Origin: an uncultured Coriobacteriaceae bacterium
Lineage (GTDB): Bacteria; Actinomycetota; Coriobacteriia; Coriobacteriales; Eggerthellaceae
Length of the DNA: 22,920 bases
Direction: 5' to 3'
Assembly (NCBI GenBank): GCA_900550385.1
Contig: URRZ01000025.1
Location: forward strand, 1 to 22,920
The notes under the pieces are model-generated. The model made no database searches, was not told where the DNA came from, and saw only the letters and a program-made list of their open reading frames with translations. Made by a program: the position numbers and the translations under genes. Positions 14,102 to 21,059 of this stretch are shown in pieces (position 1 is the stretch's first letter; the number at the start of each line of letters is the position of its first letter).

Positions 14102-16462
14102 ATGGACGAGGGGAAGACCATCTTCGAGCTTGCCGATCGCGGGGCGTACGGGGGCGCCGGCTCTCCGGCGGGGGCCGGGTCGGCTGCAGCCAACGCCGAC
14201 GGGTCGGTCACGATTCCGTCCGTATGCGGGGGCTGCCACAACACCTGTCCCATGTTCGTCGATGTGCAAGGCGGCCAGGTGCTCGCCGCGCATGGCGAGC
14301 CGGAAAGTCGCAAGACGCGCGGCGCCCTGTGCTCCAAGGGGCTCGCCACCGCGCAGATCGTGCACGATCCGCGGCGCGTGCTGCATCCGCTCAAGCGGGT
14401 CGGCGAGCGCCATTCGGGGCGCTTCGAGCGCACCACCTGGGACGACGCGCTCTCCGAACTCGCCGGGCGCATCAAGGCGGCCGTCGCGGAGAAGGGGCCG
14501 TGGTCCGTCTCGTTCATCCGCGGCCAGGCGTGCGGCTGGGGGTTCTCCTACGACATGACGCAGCGGCTGGCGCACTGCGTCGGCACCGAGGTGGGCATGG
14601 GCGCGTCGGAGTGCTTCGTGCCGCGCGCCATCACCGAGGGCATGACCTACGGCGGCATGCCGTCGTACTGCGACTTCGACAACGTCGACCTGATGATCTG
14701 CTGGGGCAAGCAGCCCGCGTTCTCCACGGCGCCGGCGCTGCGCACCATCTACGACGCCCAGGAGCGCGGGGCCAAGCTCGTCGTCATCGATCCGCTGCAC
14801 TTCCACCTGGGGGCGCACGCGGACGAGTTCTTGCAGGTGGAGCCCGGCACCGACTTGGCGCTGGCGTTGGCGATGCTCTACGTGATCGTCGACGAGGGGC
14901 TGTGGGACCGCGCGTTCGTGGACGCCTACACCAACGACCCCGGCCTCAAGCGGCTGTCGGCGCATCTGGCCGGCGGCAACAAGCTGGGGCAGGCCTACAC
15001 GCCCGAGTGGGCGGCGCCGATCTGCGGCGTGCCGGCCGATGCCATCGCGGCGCTCGCGCGCGAGTACGCCACGACGCCGCGCGCGTCCATCACCACCGGC
15101 CACGGGCTGGAGGGCCGCGTGAACGTGGTGCAGACCACGCGCGCCATCTGCATCCTGCGCATCGTCACGGGGCATCTGGACCGCGAGGGCTGCGACCTGT
15201 TCACGCCGAAAAGCCCGCCGCGCAACCCCAACTTCACGCTGATCGACCACGTGCTGCCCGATTTCGAGCCCGACCATCCCACGATGATGTTCCACGTGCC
15301 GCCCTACAACCCCGCAGAGTCGCGCTACCCGCTGCTGTTCGGCGGCCAGGGCCTGCTGTCAACGCCCGACGCGCTGCGCATGATGCACGAGGGCAAGATC
15401 GAAGTGTGCATCGTGCAGGGCGCCAACCCCATCGTCACGCAGCCGCAGCCCGCGGTCACGACGGCGGCGTTCGAGAAGATCGGCTATCTGTGCGTGATCG
15501 ATCCGTACCTGGGCGAGACGGCGCAGCTGGCCGATTTGGTGCTGCCCGCCGCCACGTACGCCGAGCGCACTGAGCCCGAGTGGTTCAACTGCGGATATCC
15601 CGAGGTGACGCTGCGCCAGAAGGCGGCCACGGTGGGCGAGGCGCTGCCCGACTCGCAGATCATGATCGAGCTGGGCCGCGCGCTGGGCTATCTGGACGAG
15701 TTCCCCACGCACGACATCGCGTGGTACATCGACGAGGACCTCAAGCCCGCAGGCATCACCTACGAGCAGCTGCGCGAGCATCCCCACGGCATCGAGTTCG
15801 GGAAGATCACGCTGCGCGACTACGAGACGCGCGGGTTCCGCGCCCCGGGCGGCGTGGCCAACATCTGGTCGGAGGTGCTGGAGGAGCACGGGTTCGACCC
15901 GCTGCCCAACTGGGAGGACAGCTCCGAGTCGGCGCGCAGCAAGCCCGAGCTGGCTGCCGAGTTCCCCTACGTGCTGTTCACGGGGCGCTCCGGTCCGATG
16001 TACGTGCACGAGCAGCGCCGCACCATCCCGTGGCTGCGCGAGATGCAGCCCGAGGGGCGCGCGATGGTGAACACGCGCCGCGCCGCCGAGTTGGGGCTTG
16101 CCGACGGCGACTGGGCGCGCATCAGCTCGCCGCGAGGCTCCATCGAGATGCGCGTGGAGGTGACGCCCATCCTGCGCGAGGACTGGGTCTACGTGCCCGG
16201 CGGCTGGGCGGACGCCAACTACAACTACCTGGGGATCGACGACGATCTGGACCCGATTTCCAGCCAGGCCAACTACACGGCGTGCCTGGGGAAGATCGAG
16301 AAGATCGACGGGCCGGCAGGCGCGGCGGCTGACGGTGCGGGTGCGGCTTCGGGTTCGGGCGGTTCCAAGAGGGGCGGGCTGCTGGCGCGCCTGTTCGGCG
16401 GGATGGGTGGCGCCGCAACGGGATTCGGCGCGGATGGCCGCGTCGGCGGAAAGGAGGCCTAG
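14102..16462 (+). CDS. Molybdopterin oxidoreductase catalytic subunit (DMSO reductase family)
   Basis: Catalytic subunit, 786 aa, binding bis-molybdopterin guanine dinucleotide and one 4Fe-4S cluster. The cluster motif is Cys42, Cys45, Cys49 (CGGCHNTCP) and Cys77 (GALCSKG). GASECFVPRAITEG places Cys171 as the likely Mo ligand region. IVQGANPIVTQPQ and LADLVLPAATYAERT are cofactor-binding signatures, and the C-terminal dinucleotide-binding part (VLFTGRSG, VNTRRAAELGLADGDW) is complete. There is no Tat signal: the start at 14102 has AAAGGA upstream, and the open upstream frame has no RR-hydrophobic leader, so the protein should stay in the cytoplasm. Residues 737-786 are an unusual Gly/Ala-rich tail containing GGLLARLFGGMGG. 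It is first in a three-gene operon. The electron acceptor is unknown; relatives reduce oxyanions or sulfoxides, or dehydroxylate catechols. Confidence 0.9.
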   Translation: MDEGKTIFELADRGAYGGAGSPAGAGSAAANADGSVTIPSVCGGCHNTCPMFVDVQGGQVLAAHGEPESRKTRGALCSKGLATAQIVHDPRRVLHPLKRVGERHSGRFERTTWDDALSELAGRIKAAVAEKGPWSVSFIRGQACGWGFSYDMTQRLAHCVGTEVGMGASECFVPRAITEGMTYGGMPSYCDFDNVDLMICWGKQPAFSTAPALRTIYDAQERGAKLVVIDPLHFHLGAHADEFLQVEPGTDLALALAMLYVIVDEGLWDRAFVDAYTNDPGLKRLSAHLAGGNKLGQAYTPEWAAPICGVPADAIAALAREYATTPRASITTGHGLEGRVNVVQTTRAICILRIVTGHLDREGCDLFTPKSPPRNPNFTLIDHVLPDFEPDHPTMMFHVPPYNPAESRYPLLFGGQGLLSTPDALRMMHEGKIEVCIVQGANPIVTQPQPAVTTAAFEKIGYLCVIDPYLGETAQLADLVLPAATYAERTEPEWFNCGYPEVTLRQKAATVGEALPDSQIMIELGRALGYLDEFPTHDIAWYIDEDLKPAGITYEQLREHPHGIEFGKITLRDYETRGFRAPGGVANIWSEVLEEHGFDPLPNWEDSSESARSKPELAAEFPYVLFTGRSGPMYVHEQRRTIPWLREMQPEGRAMVNTRRAAELGLADGDWARISSPRGSIEMRVEVTPILREDWVYVPGGWADANYNYLGIDDDLDPISSQANYTACLGKIEKIDGPAGAAADGAGAASGSGGSKRGGLLARLFGGMGGAATGFGADGRVGGKEA

Positions 16463-16463
16463 C

Positions 16464-17027
16464 ATGCAGTACGCGATCCATTTCAACGCCGATCGCTGCG
16501 CGCAGTGCTTCGCGTGCGAGGTCGCTTGCAAGTCCGCGCATCGCCTGCGCCCCGGCGCGCAGGAGGCCCCCGGCGCGACGGGCCCGCGCTACCGCTCGGT
16601 GGTGACGCTGCTCGATCCCGACAACCCGGTGAGCCCGCTTCACGGCGGCAGCCCCATCCAGTACGTCTCGATAGCATGCATGCACTGCGGTTCGCCCGAC
16701 TGCATGGCGGTGTGCCCCGCTAAGGCGATTTACCGCGAGCTCCGGTTCGGGGCGGTGCTGGTCGACCGCGACAAGTGCATCGGCTGCCGGTACTGCTCGT
16801 GGGCGTGCGAGTTCGGCGCGCCCCAGTTCGACCGCGACGGCCTGATGCAGAAGTGCGACCTGTGCATCGACCGGCTGTGCGAGGGCAAGCGTCCCGCGTG
16901 CGTCGAGAACTGCTGCGGCGGCGCGCTGACGTTCGGGCCCGTCGAGGAGATCGAGGGCGCCCGCCGCGAGAAGGCGGCGCGCCAGATTCAAAAGATGGGG
17001 CTGCCCGCCAAGGCGCTCCACGGATAG
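16464..17027 (+). CDS. 4Fe-4S ferredoxin electron-transfer subunit (DmsB-like)
   Basis: Electron-transfer subunit of 187 aa that would wire the membrane anchor to the molybdenum subunit. Four cysteine groups give four 4Fe-4S clusters in the DmsB/PhsB pattern: CAQCFACEVACK, CMHCGSPDCMAVCP, CIGCRYCSWACE, and a fourth group made of CDLC with CVENCC. The third group has no Trp-for-Cys change of the kind NrfC or DmsB variants sometimes show; all ligands are present. The ATG at 16464 follows the upstream stop by 1 bp, with AAGGAGG 6 bp before it, so translation is tightly linked. No signal peptide is seen, in line with a cytoplasmic partner. The C-terminal helix (GARREKAARQIQKMGL) is charged. Confidence 0.92.
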   Translation: MQYAIHFNADRCAQCFACEVACKSAHRLRPGAQEAPGATGPRYRSVVTLLDPDNPVSPLHGGSPIQYVSIACMHCGSPDCMAVCPAKAIYRELRFGAVLVDRDKCIGCRYCSWACEFGAPQFDRDGLMQKCDLCIDRLCEGKRPACVENCCGGALTFGPVEEIEGARREKAARQIQKMGLPAKALHG

Positions 17028-17051
17028 CGGAGCGGACAGGGGTTTCGCGCG

Positions 17052-17999
17052 ATGTGGCGGCAGCAGGATGCGCCGGCGACGGCGGGCGCGGCGGAGCGCA
17101 GCGAGGTTCCGCTGATATGCTTCACGGTGTTCTCGCCGGCGGCGGTGGGGGCGAGCCTGTTCGCGCTGCCGCTCGGCGGCGGGGCGCCGGTCGCGGCCGC
17201 CGTCGCGCTGATGGTGACGGCGGGCATGCTGGCGTCCATCGCGCATCTGGCGCGCCCCTTGCGCGCGCCGCGCTCGCTGGCGCACTTGGGCGGCTCGTGG
17301 CTGTCGTGCGAGATCCTGGTCGTGTCGGCGTTCTGGGCGCTGGCGGTGCTGTGGCTGGCTTGCGAGCTGGGCGCGTGCGGGATGCTCGGCGGCGGCTTCC
17401 CCTGGGCGGCTGCCGCGTCGGCTTTCCATGGGGCGGCGGTCGTCGTCGGCATCGTGCTGCTGTGGGTGATCGCCCGCGCGTACCGCGTCCATGGCCAGCC
17501 CGCCTGGGACGGCTCCGACACGCTGTGGGAGCTCGTCGCCGGCGCGCTCGGATCGGGCGGAGCCGTCGCCACGGCGGTTGCGGCGGGGCAGGGGGTCGCC
17601 GGCTTCGGCGGCCCGCTGCCGCTGGCGCTGCTGGGCGCCGTCGCCCTGATCGGCTTGGCGGCGTCGTCCGCGCTCGCCCGCTTCTCCTCCGGGCGCCGGC
17701 TGCGCCGCGTGGGCGAGCTCGCCGATCTCGAGCGCACCCCGCGCGCCCTCGCAGCGCGCGATGCCTTGGCGGCGGGGGAGCCGCGCTCCTACCGATGCCT
17801 CAATGCGATCGCCATCGCGTTCTCCCTCATCGCGTTCGGCGCTGGGCTGCTTCTTCTGTCCGGCGGCATGGCGGCGAGCGCCGTGCTCGTTGCGCTTGTC
17901 CTCTGCGCACTTTTCGAACTAGCAGCGCAGGCGTCCCTTCGCAACCGCTTCTACTCGCTTGCCCGGCACGCCCGCTACGCGGCTGTTCCGCGCCGCTGA
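17052..17999 (+). CDS. DmsC-like membrane anchor subunit
   Basis: Integral membrane subunit of 315 aa, expected to oxidise menaquinol and hold the two soluble subunits at the membrane. About eight hydrophobic helices can be read, including ICFTVFSPAAVGASLFALPL, EILVVSAFWALAVLWLA, AVVVGIVLLWVIARAY, LALLGAVALIGLAASSALA and SLIAFGAGLLLLSGG. The overall layout (short polar N-terminus, HLARP loop, helix pairs) matches DmsC rather than NrfD. It starts 24 bp after the ferredoxin gene with AGGGG upstream. It converges on the serine dehydratase gene, with only 7 bp between stops and no visible terminator. No maturation chaperone gene (TorD/DmsD type) follows. Confidence 0.85.
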   Translation: MWRQQDAPATAGAAERSEVPLICFTVFSPAAVGASLFALPLGGGAPVAAAVALMVTAGMLASIAHLARPLRAPRSLAHLGGSWLSCEILVVSAFWALAVLWLACELGACGMLGGGFPWAAAASAFHGAAVVVGIVLLWVIARAYRVHGQPAWDGSDTLWELVAGALGSGGAVATAVAAGQGVAGFGGPLPLALLGAVALIGLAASSALARFSSGRRLRRVGELADLERTPRALAARDALAAGEPRSYRCLNAIAIAFSLIAFGAGLLLLSGGMAASAVLVALVLCALFELAAQASLRNRFYSLARHARYAAVPRR

Positions 18000-18006
18000 A
18001 GGGTGC

Positions 18007-19647
18007 TCATTCCCTGCAGCCCTGCGCGCACCAGGCGCAGGCTGCGGGTGCTGCGGCGATGCCGCCCAGGGCCGTCTCGCGCAGCGCCGCCGGCATCGAC
18101 CTTCCCACGGCGTCCATCGCGGCGAGCGTCTCGTCGAAGGGCACCAGGTTGGGCACGCCCGCCAATGCGATCTGGGCGCAGGTGAGCGCCACGGCGGCAG
18201 CGGATCCGTTTCTCTTCTGGCAGGGAATCTCAACCAGGCCGCCCACCGGGTCGCACACCAGCCCCATTAGGGCGCACAGCGCGTTGGACGCCGCGTCGAG
18301 CGCCGCCTCGGGCGTTCCTCCAGCCATCTCCACGGCGGCGGCCGCTGCCATCGCAGCCGCCGTGCCCACCTCGGCTTGGCAGCCGCCCTCGGCGCCCGAC
18401 ACCGTCGCGTTGCGCGCGGCCAGGTATCCCACCGCCGCCGCCGTCAGCACGCCCGAGCGCAGCGCCGCGTCGTCGAGCCCCTTGCCGTTCTGCAGCGCGA
18501 ACAGCACGCCGGGCAGCACGCCCGACGATCCCGCCGTCGGCGTGGCGACGATGCGCCCCATGCACGCGTTGGTCTCCAGCACCGCCATCGCGCGCACCAT
18601 CGCGTCAGCGGCGATGCCGTCGATCACGGCGTCGGGCCGCGCGCAGGCGGCGGCGTTGTCGTGCGCCTCGCCGCCGATGAGCCCGCCGATGGACTGCTCG
18701 GGCTCGCGCAGCGGCTTCTCGGTGGACGCGCGCATCACGTCCAGCACGCGCGCCAGGTACCCGTCCGCGTCGGCGTCGGCTCCGTCCAGCCCGAAAAGCG
18801 CCTCCTCGCGCGCGGCCATCGCCTGCGCGATGGAGCAGCGCTTGCGCCGGCATAGGGAAAGCAGCTCGTCGCCGGTGGCGAAATCGCATTCGGCGAAGCG
18901 CTTCTCGACGGCTTCGACGCCTCGGTCGTCCATGCCGCCGGCGGATGCGGTGCCGTCTTGCCCGTCGGCGGGGATGATGCGCACACCCATCACGCGGGGA
19001 TCCTGCTCGATCGCCTCCTTGGCGCTCGCGGGCACCGTCCCGTCCACCTCCATGACCGTGTAGGCGTGCGCGCCGCGGCGGGTGCGGTACATGCGGGTGG
19101 TGGCGATGTTCACGTCGGCGTCGGCCAGGCAGCGCGCGATGTGCGCCAGGACGCCGCGCTCGTCGCGCTGGCTCACCACGACGCTGGTGCGCTTGCCCGA
19201 GATGTCCACGTCGACGCCGTCGATGCGCCGGATCGCCGCCGCGCCGCCGCCCACGCTCACGCCGCGCACGTCGATCCTGCCGCCGTCGGCGTCCTCGATG
19301 CGCATGTCCACCGTGTTGGGATGGTCGACGCCCGCCGCCTCCGCTTCGGCGTCGGTCGCCCTCGTGAACGCGAACGACAGCCCCGCCCCCTTCGCCAGGA
19401 AGAACGAGTCGCGGATGCGCAGGTCGTCCGCTTCCATGCCCAAAAGACCGGCGACCAGGGCCTTGTCGGTGCCATGCCCGGCGCCGGTGTGCGAGAACGA
19501 TCCGTACAGCACGATGTCGGCGCGCGCGGGCGTCGCCGACAGCAGCCGCCGCGCCATCTTCGCGATGCGCAGCGCGCCGGCGGTGTGCGAGCTGGAGGGG
19601 CCCACCATCACAGGACCGATGATGTCTCGCAATCCAAGGGGTTCCAT
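18007..19647 (-). CDS. sdaA: L-serine ammonia-lyase, iron-sulfur type, fused beta-ACT-alpha
   Basis: Converts L-serine to pyruvate and ammonia with a 4Fe-4S cluster. The 546-aa chain joins both subunits. The beta domain has GPVMVGPSSSHTAGA (11-25) and FSHTGAGHGTDKAL. An ACT domain (about 155-225, SVVVSQRDERGVLAHIARCL) follows, then the alpha domain with ACMGRIVATPTAGSSGVLPG. Cluster cysteines are Cys423 (EGGCQAEVG), Cys465 (LVCDPVGG) and Cys476 (EIPCQKRN); the 42- and 11-residue spacings equal those of the Legionella enzyme. Cys544, third from the end, may be the C-terminal fourth ligand known from that enzyme. The start at 19647 fits the family N-terminus MEPLGLRDIIGP, although its ribosome site is weak. 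The ACT domain suggests serine sensing. Confidence 0.93.
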   Translation of the reverse strand: MEPLGLRDIIGPVMVGPSSSHTAGALRIAKMARRLLSATPARADIVLYGSFSHTGAGHGTDKALVAGLLGMEADDLRIRDSFFLAKGAGLSFAFTRATDAEAEAAGVDHPNTVDMRIEDADGGRIDVRGVSVGGGAAAIRRIDGVDVDISGKRTSVVVSQRDERGVLAHIARCLADADVNIATTRMYRTRRGAHAYTVMEVDGTVPASAKEAIEQDPRVMGVRIIPADGQDGTASAGGMDDRGVEAVEKRFAECDFATGDELLSLCRRKRCSIAQAMAAREEALFGLDGADADADGYLARVLDVMRASTEKPLREPEQSIGGLIGGEAHDNAAACARPDAVIDGIAADAMVRAMAVLETNACMGRIVATPTAGSSGVLPGVLFALQNGKGLDDAALRSGVLTAAAVGYLAARNATVSGAEGGCQAEVGTAAAMAAAAAVEMAGGTPEAALDAASNALCALMGLVCDPVGGLVEIPCQKRNGSAAAVALTCAQIALAGVPNLVPFDETLAAMDAVGRSMPAALRETALGGIAAAPAACAWCAQGCRE

Positions 19648-19701
19648 GTGCGCTCGCTTTCTCTGGTCGGTTCGGCGCGGTTTCGCGGTTGAGAGCATGG
19701 T

Positions 19702-19758
19702 AGCGCAACACCCGGCGGCGCGACAGCCAGCAGCGCAACACCCGGCGGCGCGACAGCC
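19702..19758. repeat. Two-copy 27-bp direct repeat, period 30 bp
   Basis: Exact 27-bp copies begin at 19702 and 19732 (each starts AGCGCAACACCCGGCGGCGC) and are separated by AGC. They lie upstream of sdaA, 55 bp from its start codon, in the likely promoter zone. Two copies could be a duplicated regulator site or a simple slippage duplication. Confidence 0.85.
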
Positions 19759-19844
19759 GCGCCTTTCGCCCGGTGCTTTTGGGGGTTCGCCGTCCTGCGG
19801 CGGGGTTTCCCCTTGCGCATTCCAGGGGAAAGATTTACGTTTTG

Positions 19845-19917
19845 GACGAGCGCGCCGCGCGTGCTCGTCGCATTTGCTTTGCCTGGGGGCGCCGCGCCTT
19901 CCGGGCGGGGCATTTTT
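19845..19917 (+). promoter_or_regulatory. Two hairpins in the ppaC leader, the second terminator-like
   Basis: Hairpin one: GACGAGC (19845-19851) and GCTCGTC (19863-19869) with a GC-rich loop. Hairpin two: GCCGCGCC (19891-19898), loop TTCCG, GGCGGGGC (19904-19911), pairing at 7 of 8 positions, followed at once by ATTTTT. No gene precedes it on this strand, so a terminator here would act on a leader of ppaC, 30 bp before its start codon, or on an antisense transcript. Confidence 0.4.
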
Positions 19918-19947
19918 CGTTTAAAACGGCTATGGAAAGGACCGGAC

Positions 19948-20901
19948 ATGGCGGAAACCATCATCGTCGTAGGCCATAGGAATCCCGACAACGACGCCAT
20001 CTGCGCAGCCGTGGGCTACGCGTACCTGAAGAACCAGCTGGCGAAGCAGGCCGCCGCGGGCGGCGAGCCCGACGTCGTGTACAAGCCGGTGCGCCTGGGG
20101 CCGCTGCCCCCCGAGACCGCGTGGGTGCTGCAGCAGCAGGGCGTCCAGGAACCCGAGCTCATCGACCATGTGGATCCCGGCGCCAAGGTCATCCTGGTCG
20201 ACCACAACGAGCAGCTGCAGGCGGTCGAGGGCATCGACAAGGCCGAGATCGTCGAGATTGTGGACCATCACCGCATCGGCGGGCTGGCTACCGCCAATCC
20301 CATCCGGTTCATCAACCTGCCGCTTGGCTCGTCCTCCACGGTCATCTCGCTGATCTGCCGTTACGGCGGCTACGAGCTTCCCGCCAATATCGCGGCGGTG
20401 ATGCTGTCGTCGCTGATGACCGACACCGTGCTGCTGAAGTCGCCCACCACCACGCCCACCGATCACGAGCAGGCGGAATGGCTGGCGGGTATCGCCGGCG
20501 TGGACGCGCTCGAGTGGGGCAGCCAGGTCATCAAGAGCCGCGGCAGCGGGGCCGACCTGTCCATCGAGCAGCTGGTCGCCGCCGACGCCAAGGAGTTCGA
20601 GGTGGGTTCCGACGTGGTGTTCATCGCCCAGCGCGAGACCGTCGACTCCGCCGCCGTCATGGAACGCGAGGACGAGATGCGCGCCTACATGAAGCAGGTG
20701 CTGGCCGAGAAGGGCTACCGCAGCTTCCTGCTGGCGGTGACCGACATCATCGAGGAGGGCAGCCGCTTCATCTGCGAGGGCGACTGCGACCTGATCGATC
20801 GCGCGTTCGGCATCGAGGTCGACGTGCCGGGCGGCGTGTGGATGCCCGGCGTCCTCAGCCGCAAGAAGCAGGTGGCGCCGCCCATCCTGGCGCTGGCGTA
20901 A
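19948..20901 (+). CDS. ppaC: Manganese-dependent inorganic pyrophosphatase (family II, DHH)
   Basis: Hydrolyses pyrophosphate to two phosphates in the cytoplasm and so pulls biosynthetic reactions forward. The 317-aa length matches the family. Metal-binding motifs are in order: GHRNPDNDAI (His10, Asp14, Asp16), ILVDHNE, EIVDHHRIGG (the DHH motif) and LSSLMTDTVLLKSPTTT. The C-terminal DHHA2 domain ends with the substrate-binding SRKKQVAPP (304-312). No CBS or DRTGG insert is present, so it is the short unregulated form. The ATG at 19948 has AAAGGA 6 bp upstream; the open frame before it is leader sequence with hairpins. A strong terminator follows 81 bp after the stop, so the gene appears monocistronic. 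Confidence 0.95.
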   Translation: MAETIIVVGHRNPDNDAICAAVGYAYLKNQLAKQAAAGGEPDVVYKPVRLGPLPPETAWVLQQQGVQEPELIDHVDPGAKVILVDHNEQLQAVEGIDKAEIVEIVDHHRIGGLATANPIRFINLPLGSSSTVISLICRYGGYELPANIAAVMLSSLMTDTVLLKSPTTTPTDHEQAEWLAGIAGVDALEWGSQVIKSRGSGADLSIEQLVAADAKEFEVGSDVVFIAQRETVDSAAVMEREDEMRAYMKQVLAEKGYRSFLLAVTDIIEEGSRFICEGDCDLIDRAFGIEVDVPGGVWMPGVLSRKKQVAPPILALA

Positions 20902-20981
20902 AGCGGCGCGGCAAGCAACGGCAAACGCGGGCGGCCCGCAACGCTGCGGCGTGATCGCGTGCGACGAAGTCGTGCAATTTG

Positions 20982-21020
20982 AGCGGATCGGGGCTCATCG
21001 CGAGCCTCGATCCGCTTTTT
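20982..21020 (+). terminator. Rho-independent terminator of ppaC
   Basis: A 15-bp stem, AGCGGATCGGGGCTC (20982-20996) with GAGCCTCGATCCGCT (21002-21016), has one G-U pair and loop ATCGC. Its 3' arm ends in T and runs on with TTTT (21017-21020). It acts in the + direction; the other strand lacks a U tract. Confidence 0.92.
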
Positions 21021-21059
21021 GCTCGCTATCCGCATCCGCGCGCATTATTCGTTTGATTT

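Larger units (their letters stand above)
19648..19947. other. Intergenic region between sdaA and ppaC
   Basis: This 300-bp divergent gap holds no convincing gene. It contains a 27-bp direct repeat (19702-19758) and an inverted repeat TTTCCCC (19806-19812)/GGGGAAA (19825-19831). It also holds a hairpin at 19845-19869 and a terminator-like hairpin with a T run at 19891-19917. A + frame stays open through it, but that frame only continues the antisense of sdaA and has a low-complexity Gln-His-Pro-Ala-Ala-Arg product from the repeat. No clear promoter could be fixed for either gene. Confidence 0.6.

Noticed and set aside
13910..15295. 461-codon open frame on - inside the molybdenum subunit gene
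   Set aside because: Antisense to conserved Fe-S and cofactor motifs; no recognisable domain.
16775..19063. 762-codon open frame on + across the ferredoxin, anchor and serine dehydratase genes
   Set aside because: It spans three well-supported genes in a different frame or on the other strand and its product is Arg/Ala/Pro-rich low complexity.
19702..19758. CRISPR array
   Set aside because: Only two repeat copies with a 3-bp gap, no spacers and no cas genes nearby; the Cas4-like protein at 21060-22583 is a DUF2779 fusion, not a CRISPR Cas4.
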